Origin: Forficula auricularia | Taxonomy: Eukaryota > Arthropoda > Insecta > Dermaptera > Forficulidae | Length of the DNA stretch: 64,000 nucleotides | NCBI GenBank assembly: GCA_024734495.1 | Contig: JALMQS010000089.1 | Coordinates: 5,282,420 to 5,346,419, forward strand | Direction of reading: 5' to 3' | In this document: positions 55,526 through 64,000 of the stretch, piece by piece | How the letters are laid out: each line of letters starts with the position of its first letter | Position numbering within the stretch: the stretch's first letter is position 1 | Program-made: the position numbers and the translations under genes | The notes under the pieces: model-generated | What the model was told of the DNA's origin: nothing | Databases searched by the model: none | The model's input: only the letters and a program-made list of their open reading frames with translations

Positions 55526-55793
55526 CAGTGGCGTAGCCAGAAATTTTCATAAGGGGGTGGGTGGGGGGGGGGGGGGGTCAATCCACAAAGCAAAATATTT
55601 AGTGGGAATTTTTTTTATTAAAACAAATAAGTACTTCAAGAAATTAAAAAAGAATATATTTCTTGATTAAACATTTGAAATATATTTAATTACGGTTAGT
55701 TTGCCATTGCCGTTACTCATTCCATGAGCCCTGCCTTTGGGTGAGGGGGGGGGGGGTTCTGACCCGCCAAAACCCCCCGCGGCTACGCCCTTG
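55526..55793. mobile_element. hAT MITE with perfect 8-bp TSD
   Basis: GTGAAAGT flanks both ends exactly (55518-55525, 55794-55801). Ends CAGTGGCGTAGCCAGAAA and CCGCGGCTACGCCCTTG are inverted and related to the termini of the 7459-9041 hAT (GGCCGTAGCCAG). Poly-G tracts lie near both ends. 268 bp, non-coding, probably mobilised by a transposase of that type. Confidence 0.92.
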
Positions 55794-55801
55794 GTGAAAG
55801 T

Positions 55802-57040
55802 ATTATGTTCCCCAAAAAAATTTTGATTTTGAATATTGTATTCATAAGATTGTAGGTACATGGTACATGTTTTTTTTTATCTGCCAAGGTTTTCTACCTG
55901 TGTGTTTGGCTAACTAAAACGATCAAAAATTATAATAAATAGAAATATTTAAAACTTAACTTGCTATCAGTTGAAGATGCGACAGCACTGTTTTGGTCTT
56001 AATCTGACTTCCGGAAATACACCACTTCTTTACTTCAAGCAGGTTTAGGCAATGAGTGTTATTTTTACATAAACGTCATGGTATTGGATAAAGTCGGGAG
56101 CAGATGAAGATCGCGTCAAACCAGTCCTTAGATTGAATACTCCTATTATGATCAATAACAACTCTAAATGATTTTCTGGGAATTAAAATTATCTATAGGT
56201 ACCTCATCCTCCAAAATATCCTTCGTAACTCAAAGTGAACCCTATCATCTGAGTTCTTCTCCTTACAATGTTATCTTTTCTCTAATATAATATATTTAAA
56301 TTTTGTGACGAAAACCTATTAAAGATTGACAAATATGTATAATACGTATATATTTTTATTATGATTTAATTTTAAAGTTTGCTTGTTTATAATGATATAG
56401 TTATAAAAGAGGGGGATTATTTTTACTTTATTATTGAAATGAATAAATCTGTTGTTTCTCCCCTGTCACTTGTAGAACATATTTAGGCAAGGTTGATTGC
56501 AGTTAAAATCGTTTGTAATTTGTCAGAGCCACTTGGGACATTAATCTTCTTCCTAAACATTTATGGGCCATGCACGTGCCGTGGTCCTTACTCAGGATGT
56601 CTTCTTCGGCTTTATCAGGACACGGGCGATCGATAAAAACATCACACATCATATATTTATCTGGACGTCACGACACTATTATTCCAGCCACTAATTTCTT
56701 TCCAGGAGCCGGCTGCTCTTTCTACCCTCTTCGGCCCTAAGTGCCACACCGTTATGCTATAGTTAACCACCGACAAGTAATTTGATATACGACTCAGGCC
56801 TAGGCAACGTTTAATAGCCATTAAATCTGACCCACATTTTCTAAAACATCCTTAGAAAAAAGAGGAGGCCCTTTAGTTTTCCTTTCATTTTTTCCCTTTA
56901 ATAATCAAAAGGGGCCATTCTTATCTGAGCTATCATCTATTTAGTAAACCAACATGCAACACCCTTTCAATTTATAGATCTATTAGATCAAGATTTTATT
57001 TCTATTCACACACAAGCACACACTTATATATATCGTATAC
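55802..57040. other. No gene; balanced-composition patch at 56460-56860
   Basis: 56460-56860 is apparently single-copy and markedly less A+T-rich, with GGGCGATCGAT, GGAGCCGGCTGC and AGATAA-type motifs. No frame is coding-like. A host enhancer is possible but unproven. 56190-56290 weakly resembles the decayed LINE at 42780. Confidence 0.35.
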
Positions 57041-57109
57041 ACAGCCTATAGACTCTTAAAAAGATAAAATATTAATTCAAAGACGGTGTCCTCTGCTTTA
57101 TGTAGCAAT

Positions 57110-57580
57110 AAATCCGATAAAAAATAACGAAGTTATGACAAAATGTGTGTAAGCACTGCTCTCGTAATTGAATTTTGAGACAGACATCATTTCCTCCTAT
57201 TTTCCTACAAATTTTGTCATAACTTCGTTATTTTTTATCGAATTTTGAAAAATAATGTGTCATTTTGTTCACAGTAAAAAGATCTAACAAAACTAATTTT
57301 AATAAAATTCAAGATTAAAAAGTTATTCACAATTAAAAATTTTAAATGGCGGCCATTTTAAAAATTTTCAAGATAAAATTTAGTTAATTTTTTAAATAGT
57401 AGATAATGTAGTTAAGTACATGTAACCCAATTTCATAAAGATATCTAGATTAGTTCTCAAGATAGACGTTTTTCTTAAAAAAAAAAAAAAAAATACCTAT
57501 GTTTATTAGAACTTTTAATCTAATTTTGATGTTGGGAATCACGCCCTGAAGTCTTGGAACCCTTTTTCTAAACACCCTGT
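57110..57580. repeat. Repeat with inner inverted pair and ACACCCTGTAT end
   Basis: AAAAAATAACGAAGTTATGA then CAAAAT (about 57118) is inverted relative to ATTTTGTCATAACTTCGTTA then TTTTTTATC (about 57209-57240). The right end AACACCCTGTATAT (about 57568) resembles the ACAGGGTG terminus of the 46995-49553 palindrome. Confidence 0.6.
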
Positions 57581-57593
57581 ATATAAATATATT

Positions 57594-58357
57594 AGTGTCC
57601 CAAGACATAAGGAGGATTATTTTTTTCGGGAAATCCGATACACATACCCTCTATTTTTTTGTTTGATCTCAAAAACTCAAATAATAAATATTATTGCGAT
57701 TGAATAAGGATATCTTGTGCCGACTTAATGCCAAACATAAAACATGCAAATTTGAACCGAGTTAATATGGAAGGATTCTAAAACTCAATGTTTATTTGGT
57801 AAATAAAACACGAATATATCCAAATGATATAACTATTTGATATTTAATATTTAAAAAACATTATTCTTTATTTTTTTTTCAAAGTTTGCTTTTTATAGTC
57901 CATGGATCTAAAGCCGGCAACAGTTTTCCCAATAGATAAATAATACACTCACGAATACTGAGATTTAAGCTTTCATTAATATTTAAATTTATTTCACGAA
58001 TATTGTAAAACAAAACTGCCTGAACTTGTCCATTAGAGGGAAATTTTGTACTCGTTATTTGATGCTTCACTTCCCCTATTAAAAATATACTCTTTTTAGG
58101 ACTGCCTAATTAAACCGACATGTTGACTAATTGAAAACAATGCTTTTATTAACAAAATAGCAAGCGATTACAAGCATATCGATACGTTAGCTGGTGTTCG
58201 CCTTAGTCTTCAAGTACTAACATGTTTCGTTGCAAGTCGACTCAGGTTGCCGGGCTCAGGCGTAGACAAAATTTCATTTGCCTACAATTGTTTTGACATA
58301 AAAAAAATTTAGAGGGCATGCGTTAAAAAAAGAGTAATTTTTTTGGGACACCTTAAT
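57594..58357. mobile_element. TIR element of about 760 bp
   Basis: The left GTGTCCCAAGACATAAGGAG, with CATACCCTCTATTTTTTTG, is inverted relative to the right TTTTTTTGGGACACC, with GGGCATGCG. The outer flanks are TA-rich, which would suit a Tc1/mariner-type element, but no transposase frame was recognised. The 63-codon frame at 57879-58070 has no known motif. Confidence 0.6.
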
Positions 58358-59115
58358 ATAATAATATATAGAGTACATACTATTTATTTATTTGACCTTA
58401 CAGTTTCAAAGGATTTGCATTAAACTTCTGTATTATTATCAATATTACATATATTTGAATTAATTTTTGAACATTTAGTCAGATATGAAGAGACGCTATT
58501 TATTCACTTTATGTACTTGATATATATAGTTCCAAATAAGTGTGGATATTTTATTTACATTTAACAGAGGATACACGCTTTGATTTACTTTGATAAATTC
58601 AACAACTTTAGACGAACCGCATTTAATTTCATTATAAAATTAATTTTGACAAATCTTGTTAGCGTACGAATTGGGCTAGAAATTTAAAATTCCTTATAGA
58701 GGCGGAGTTTATTAAAATAATACACTCTATTCCTTTTAGGTAAGATAAAAAAAAAATATTAGCCTTTGATTGGTATCATGAAATACCATCTAAAACATTG
58801 TCTATTTATGGTTTTCTCTAAAATTTATCGAATTTCCATCGTATTTCACCTTAAATATAGAAATATTATCCTCAGGAAATGATAGGAATACGAAAGTGAA
58901 TGTTTATGCTCACTGCTCAGATATAAAAGGTGTTTTTCAAAAGATAAATTAAAATAATAATAAATTATATTTTAAAAAAACTAAAAAGCTTGCTTCTAAA
59001 AAGTACAAAATAATGTATTACTTAATCAAAAATTGTGGGGCGCAGAAATATGTACTTTTAATTAATTTCGTCAAAGTGACACACGCTTTTTGATTAAGGA
59101 ATACATTATTTTCTA
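58358..59115. other. No gene; short inverted repeat near the end
   Basis: TAATGTATTACTTAATCAAA near 59012 is inverted relative to TTTGATTAAGGAATACATTA near 59091. Nothing else noted. Confidence 0.5.
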
Positions 59116-59116
59116 C

Positions 59117-59158
59117 TTTTTAACCGACTTCAAAAAAGGAGGAGGTTCTCAATTCGAC

Positions 59159-59193
<35 letters not shown>

Positions 59194-59640
59194 ATGATAC
59201 CTGATATCTTCGCGAATTGTAAACCGATTGTGAGGATTTTTTTGCCTTCGGTTCAGTCTAGTTTCCAATTGGTAAAAATATAAATTTCATTGGTATTGGA
59301 TCTTTTTTGTTATGTTTGCTCAGGCATAACTTCTTTGTTTATGAACCGATTTTAATTATTCTTCCTGCGTTTGGATCAGTATAGCTCCAAGATAGTCAAG
59401 ATACCTAACTATTTATTTATTGATTGATTTTATGTATGTTTAGCGAGAACTTTTTTCCACCTGGACCGATTTCAATGATTCTTTTTTTATTGGAAAGGGG
59501 GTACCTTAGGGGTGGTCCCATATTAATTTATTCAAGTTCTGATGATATGATCAATGACGAAATAACGTAAATCTCCAATTCTTATAAGAAAATAATCGAA
59601 ATTATAATAAATAAAATCTTTTATAAAAAAAAATCTGAAA
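59117..59640 (+). repeat. CCGACTTCAAAAAA repeat, long copy
   Basis: TTTTAACCGACTTCAAAAAA, GGAGGAGGTTCTCAATTCGA, then a T run of about 29. Diverged units with AACCGATT and GGTTCAGT or GGATCAGTATAGC follow. It matches 22455 at its start. Confidence 0.7.
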
Positions 59641-59654
59641 ACATTCATTAAAAC

Positions 59655-59930
59655 CCGCAAACGTTTCGAGAGAATTTCTATATTTATGAATTGAATTTTA
59701 TTATCAATTTCTGGGATGGGGATTGGGATAGAATAATGGAATTCAAATAATTATCGGAAAAGAGGTTTTTTTCTTTAATTAGTTTTTTTCCTCTTATTAA
59801 AAACAAGGACTAAAAGATGATCAAGGACACTCAATGGTGGAGAAATAATCTCCGTAATCGAAGCTCAAAAGCAATGTATGCATAAATTCATGTAAAATAA
59901 TTGGTTTAATATCCATTTCTGATTCCTTCG
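59655..59930 (+). repeat. Retroposon copy lacking a tail, inverted to 30061-30328
   Basis: CGGAAAAGAGGTTTTTTTCT, TAATAAAAACAAGGAC-like, CACTCAATGGTGGAGAAATA and AATAATTGGTTTAATA are the complement of the retroposon at 30061-30328. No poly-A remains. Confidence 0.75.
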
Positions 59931-60009
59931 CCTTAATCTTTCTCTTACGAGATACATGCAATAAGGTATTATAATAAGTCAATATTCTTAACATCACTAA
60001 AAAGAGAAA

Positions 60010-60405
60010 AATAAAAATAATTTTTATAAAAAAAAAATAAAACAGACTTCAAAAAAATTAAATGCAACAAATAAAATGCACTAAAAGGTATAAAATAATT
60101 ATCTAATTTAGTTACAACTAAACGACGAAATATTAACATGAAATCCCTTTTTGAAGTCGGTCCTAAACAAACTATATAAGCGAGCGTACCCGCCAAAAGT
60201 ACTAACTAAAATCCGTCGAGTTTGATTCATAAAATGTATATTTTTGGCACCGACTTCAAAAAGTGATTTCATGTTAATATTTCGTCGTTTAGTTGTAACT
60301 AAAATAGATAATTATTTTATACCTTTTAGTGCATTTTATTTCTTTCATTTAATTTTTTTGAAGTCGGTTTTATTTTTTTTTATAAAAATTATTTTTATTA
60401 GAAAC
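60010..60405. repeat. Foldback palindrome with about 150-bp arms
   Basis: Left arm about 60010-60160, right arm about 60250-60405, loop about 90 bases. Shared blocks: ACATGAAATCCCTTTTTGAA against TTCAAAAAGTGATTTCATGT, and TAGTTACAACTAAACGACGA against its complement. CCGACTTCAAAAA occurs at the arm bases, linking it to the 59117 repeat. Both flanking frames encode the same FRRLVVTK peptide because of the symmetry; they are not genes. Confidence 0.85.
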
Positions 60406-60456
60406 ATGTTTTTTAGTTTTTTTATTATTATAATGTTTTTTTACTTTTTAGTCTTA

Positions 60457-60501
60457 ATTATTTTTATAAAGAAATGTTTGCGAAACTTAACAGAATGAAA
60501 T

Positions 60502-60539
<38 letters not shown>

Positions 60540-60640
60540 ATTTTATTAAACCAATTATTTTTCCATATCGATAAACAATTATTTTTATAGAGAAATGTTT
60601 GCGGAATTTAACAGAACAAAAGTCACATTGATAGATAGAT
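60457..60640. repeat. Retroposon tail between 42-bp direct repeats
   Basis: AATTATTTTTATAAAGAAAT (60457) through AACAGAA recurs at 60582-60623 with a few differences. Between them is a T run of about 30 and TATAAATTTTATTAAACCAA, the tail end of the 30061-30328 retroposon family. A GATA microsatellite follows. Confidence 0.7.
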
Positions 60641-61425
60641 AGATACAGGTGAAGCTAATATAAAGCATGTAAAAATAAAAAATAATATATACCTTATTAA
60701 TAATTATTTATCGTTATTTCTATTCCACTATAAATCTGATTTAATTATAAATAATCTTTTCTTAAATTTTAGATTCATATTTACATTATACTTTCATTAT
60801 CAGTAATTAATTAATAATAATATATACAAGCCTAGTACTTGAGACATGAAATTATTTCCAGTATTGCGGGTTGTATACACTCCAGGCGTTTCTCTTAGAT
60901 ACATCGATATTTATTTTATTTATTTATACAAAACACGGATTCAAAATAAAATGTAAAAGATAAATATGAATGAATTAGAAAATTATAAAATTTAAATTGA
61001 ATGAATTACTAAAAATAATTATATTAATTATAGTTTAATTATATTCAGCATTTATAATTAAAATTATTAGTAATTAAATTTTACTAATGATTTCGAATAT
61101 GTTTAAAAACTTTCCCATATTAAAAGGATTTAACCGCATATTGTCTAATCTTTAAAAGGATGGTTAGGTGGATTAAAATTTCAAAATTAAAAAAATTTTA
61201 TTGAAAAAATAAACATTATTTTACAAAAATGAAAGCGGTTTTAGTTAAAGGGTCCCTTACTTAGTATGAAGATGAATATTTTTATGCGTCATCAACCAAA
61301 TTATATATATTTTTATTCAAAAAATTTGATTTTTGACATTTCTCTCATATTATAATAACTTTTCTGATAAATGTCCTTATATAAATGTATGTATACCTCA
61401 AAGTGTTAGGCAATAATGGTGAAAT
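60641..61425. other. No feature seen
   Basis: A+T-rich; no gene or repeat recognised. Confidence 0.5.
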
Positions 61426-61439
61426 TTAAGGGAAAAATT

Positions 61440-61682
61440 AGATAAATACTTCCTACAAAACTCACCCCCTCCCCATATAAAAACAGAAACCTCATTATTA
61501 CGAGTCATGCCTTAAGTATTTCTCATTAAATTATTTCGTTACTTCCAAAATTTGTCAATTGTGTATTAAAAAGTTAGTTGATTTCTAATAATATTACCGA
61601 AATTGAAACCTTGTGGTGGCAATCAGCTGGCTCGGGTCTCGGCGCCGTGCATGCGAGGAAATCTCCCTAACTACGCCAACGC
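61440..61682. mobile_element. Short relative of the 31681-32726 hAT
   Basis: It shares ATTATTACGAGTCATGCCTT with ATTATTACGTGACATCACTT, plus ATTTCGTTACTTCCAAAATT, AAAGTTAGTTGAT, TATTACCGAAATTGAAA and the end CTCCCTAACTACGCCAACG. The middle, including the foldback copy, is absent, so it is an internal-deletion derivative or the ancestral MITE. Confidence 0.75.
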
Positions 61683-61834
61683 TTATTAAATCCAAAATAT
61701 ATATTAAATTTTTAGTCTTTCCATATTAACTTCGAAATCAAATAGAAAATTTTCGAGTATCAAAATATTCTTATAGTATAAAGTTTTTTTGTTTCTTCTT
61801 ATCAAAAGAGGACGGGAATTCTATCATGGACACT

Positions 61835-62290
61835 TTACCATACACCCTGACCCCTCTCTTTATTTAATAAAATTATTTTAATTATTTTGAGGGACCAACT
61901 CCTCCCCCCTCCCTTTTGGATCGTTAGTTTTTGAATTTTTAGTCTTCTGAGGTCCCACTGATTATGTATTCAAAATTTGGTTGAGTTTGCTGAAATGGTC
62001 TAGATTTTTATTTTTTGACACCCCGGCCAATTTCTTCTGCCCCAAAAAAAAATTATTTTCGTTATTATAGGTTAATTTTATAGTATATTTCATTTTTCGT
62101 GTTTTTTTTTTTTTAATTTGAAAATATTATAATTTTAATTTTTAACCCCCCCCCCCCTTAATTTTGGGTCAATATGCACCAAAATCTAATCAGCTTCTGA
62201 TTTCAATGCACCAAAACTACAAGTGAAATTTAGTTTAAATTCACACTAGTTTTTGATCTAGCTCGTCCACAAAAAATTGGGAACGCACAG
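61835..62290 (-). repeat. R80 copy 4 and 120-bp family units
   Basis: 61835-61895 is an inverted R80. 61905-62060 carries GGTCCCACTGATTATGTATT, CAAAATTTGGTTGAGTTTG from the 120-bp family. 62140-62290 is the complement of 43930-44070. A C run lies at 62146-62157. Confidence 0.75.
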
Positions 62291-63230
62291 ACTAACTAAC
62301 AGACATTTTGATAAATAGTTATTATCTTGAAAAATATAAATAGTTTCAGCCATTTTTTAGATATTTCGAAAAAAATGAGCAAAAAAACAACTTTTTTCAT
62401 GCATGATTACAATACTTGACCATAGCCTGTATGATAAAGTAAAAATGGTTTTGTTTTGAAAGTTATCAGCCAGACTAGCAAAAAACATCAAGAAAACTAT
62501 CTACAATATAAATGCAAAATATTTCGAAATCCTTATTATTAAATAATAAAAATAATAATTTATTTATTATTTTTTGGATCCTTTTATAATATTTATTTTG
62601 TGATTTAAATACCTGTCATGAATAACAAACTATTTAAATTTCTTTTATTCGTGGTCGTTTGACTTATTTGCCATTGCATTTTCACTCTTTATAAAAGTAA
62701 CTTGACCAGTTTGCACCTTTCTCTTCTTGACACACATAATTGATTAATTGCAAATGAGCGCTTCTTCGATTTCAGGATCACTTGATTGACAGAGACCTTG
62801 TGGTTGGGGCAAAATGGCATTGATATTGGATTGGAGAGCTGGGAATGCACGCTTAGCAACAACCCAACATCCCATCCCATAAAACATCTGAGCATGCATG
62901 TACATCGGGCTTAATGTGTAAATAAATACACAGCTAGTTTTGCATAATGACTAGGAGTGTAGGCTTTTTCTCTTCGATTCTATCAATCCATTCATTCCCT
63001 CGGGATCAGGTGGGCAGCGTATTTCCTTTTCCAGGTAAAAGACCTTCGTTTCGATCCATAGAGAAGTTGTTTTCATTTACAATATTCATGATTATTTATT
63101 TTATAAATATAAATTAGAGTTAAAACATATTCAAAACTCGGAACTCTCTTTGCAGATTTTGGTGACTTGGCAATTTTTGTACACGGTTGAAATTTGATGT
63201 AAATGTTCAGTTTATTAATATAAACTTGTG
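62291..63230. other. No gene recognised
   Basis: 62680-63060 is more balanced in composition and seems single-copy. The 68-codon frame at 62689-62895 (-) is cysteine- and histidine-containing but has no family I recognise. Confidence 0.35.
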
Positions 63231-63320
63231 TAATTGAAAAGATTTCCGAGAGTTGCAGAGTTGTTGAATCATAAAGAAAAACAAAGAGGTTATCCTCTGC
63301 TTGATGCAAATAAACATACA

Positions 63321-63825
63321 TACTTACTTACTTACTTATACTTATTCGACCCGTTCCTCTGTGCTACGGTTTGGCGCACGCGGGTCCCAACTTTTCCTCC
63401 AGGCTCTTCTATCCTTCGCTATTGTGCTCCAATGCACCCCCAATCTTCTACCATCCGGAAGTCGAACAGAGTTCCTGTAGTCCAAGGAGTCAGCCCATCG
63501 GATTGGCGGTCTTCCAGGAGGTCTTTTTATATATCGAGGAGTCCACTCTTGCAAAGATGTGTTCCACCTCTCGTCATTTCTTCTCATTAGATGACCCGCC
63601 CACTTATGCTTCGACTCGTTGACAAATTCCAGCATATCTTTCCCTCCGGACATTCTTCTTATATCAGTGTTATGTAGGCCATGTAATCGTTGAGTCCGGA
63701 GTGTTATTTATGCCTATGAGCCTTCGCTCTAGTGCCGCTTGGATGGTTTTAATTTTGTTTTCATGGGCTTTCGTAAAAGTCCAAGTTTCACTGCCATAAG
63801 ATAGTGCAGGGAGTACCGTTGAATT
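63321..63825 (-). mobile_element. 5'-truncated LINE with exact 13-bp TSD
   Basis: AAATAAACATACA occurs directly on both sides (63308-63320, 63826-63838). On the minus strand the insert ends with TAAGTAAGTAAGTA, a short tandem tail instead of poly-A, as in some LINE clades. The coding remnant is described separately. Confidence 0.9.
63342..63818 (-). pseudogene. LINE reverse-transcriptase C-terminal region, one frameshift
   Basis: Minus strand: STVLPALSYGSETWTFTKAH, ENKIKTIQAALERRLIGI, a frameshift near 63700, TLRTQRLHGLHNTDIRRMSG, then KHKWAGHLMRRNDERWNTSL, KRPPGRPPIRWADSLD and AKDRRAWRKSWDPRA to the stop at 63342. The YGSETWT, KWAGH, RPPGRPP-RW and DR-W blocks are typical of the region after the reverse transcriptase thumb in many insect LINEs. 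This lineage differs from the CR1-like copies and from 30815-31300. Confidence 0.85.
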
Positions 63826-64000
63826 AAATAAACATACACATATTTAAATCAAATATAAATATATATATATAATTATTTGTTTGAGACTATAGTTAGGCTT
63901 GACCTTCATCATCAGTCTTTTTAATTAGAAATATTTCTAATCAATTCAAGTAATACATTAAATGATTTTATCGACATTCTCAAATAGTGTAAGAATCTGG

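Larger units (their letters stand above)
63231..64000 (-). mobile_element. Foldback retroelement FB1, copy split by a LINE (runs off the window)
   Basis: The long arm starts AATTGAAAAGATTTCCGAGA, GTTGCAGAGTTGTTGAATCA and reaches GATGCAAATAAACATACA at 63320. After a LINE insert it resumes at 63826 with AAATAAACATACACATAT. A decayed hairpin follows (GACTATAGTT to TCATCATCAGTC, 63895-63932). The other arm lies beyond the window. Confidence 0.85.

Noticed and set aside
59969..60498. Two frames encoding the same FRRLVVTK peptide on opposite strands
   Set aside because: The symmetry of the 60010-60405 palindrome explains both; no independent coding evidence.

Overview
The window is 64 kb of A+T-rich eukaryotic DNA, almost certainly from an insect. 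It contains hAT, CR1-group LINE, Penelope-like (PLE) and tRNA-derived SINE remnants, and a spliced exon resembling an insect formin. There are no operons, ribosome binding sites, CRISPR arrays or intact bacterial-type genes. I read it as intronic sequence of one very large host gene, filled by layers of decayed transposons. The only host coding sequence I can support is a 110-bp internal exon at 27822-27931 (+). It has a polypyrimidine/AG acceptor and a GTGAGT donor, and its 36-residue peptide resembles the N-terminal region of FHOD-family formins (Drosophila Fhos). No second exon of that gene was found, so the flanking introns would be over 27 kb and over 36 kb.

Layout. 1-5.5 kb: a hAT element with a nested hAT MITE, a long palindrome split by another MITE, and a foldback element. 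5.7-12.4 kb: tandem repeats, a second hAT element with a frameshifted transposase, a broken repeat-encoded gene, a G-rich minisatellite. 12.9-15.85 kb: a CR1-like LINE ending exactly at a 100-N assembly gap. 16-24 kb: a PLE-derived foldback, a hAT MITE, a SINE with a triplicated body, a higher-order tandem array, a transposase tail and a foldback retroelement. 24-30 kb: sparse sequence around the host exon, then nested MITEs. 30-41.8 kb: retroposons, LINE pieces split by a hAT, a foldback copy, tandem arrays, and a four-deep nest (LINE in MITE in SINE in tandem repeat). 43-53.6 kb: a second SINE, a palindrome of about 1.58 kb interrupted by a PLE carrying a GIY-YIG endonuclease, a second LINE. 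55-64 kb: a hAT MITE, inverted repeats, a LINE tail inserted in a foldback copy.

The elements do not form a pathway. They form a stratigraphy that can be ordered from target-site duplications (TSDs), many readable exactly. hAT elements show 8-bp TSDs: TTTATATC, AAAAGGGG, ATTTAAAT, TTCAAACC, GTGAAAGT, CATGTTAT, ATTTTGAG. Retroelements show 10-16-bp TSDs.

The most interesting pattern is a hammerhead-like hairpin: CTGANGA, one extra base, a 3-5-bp stem, then GAAA. It recurs at eight places in several sequence-unrelated repeats. Two of those families share one architecture: a short inverted 5' arm, a longer 3' arm with about 45 extra bases, and variable-length TSDs. This suggests non-coding foldback retroelements derived from Penelope-like elements.
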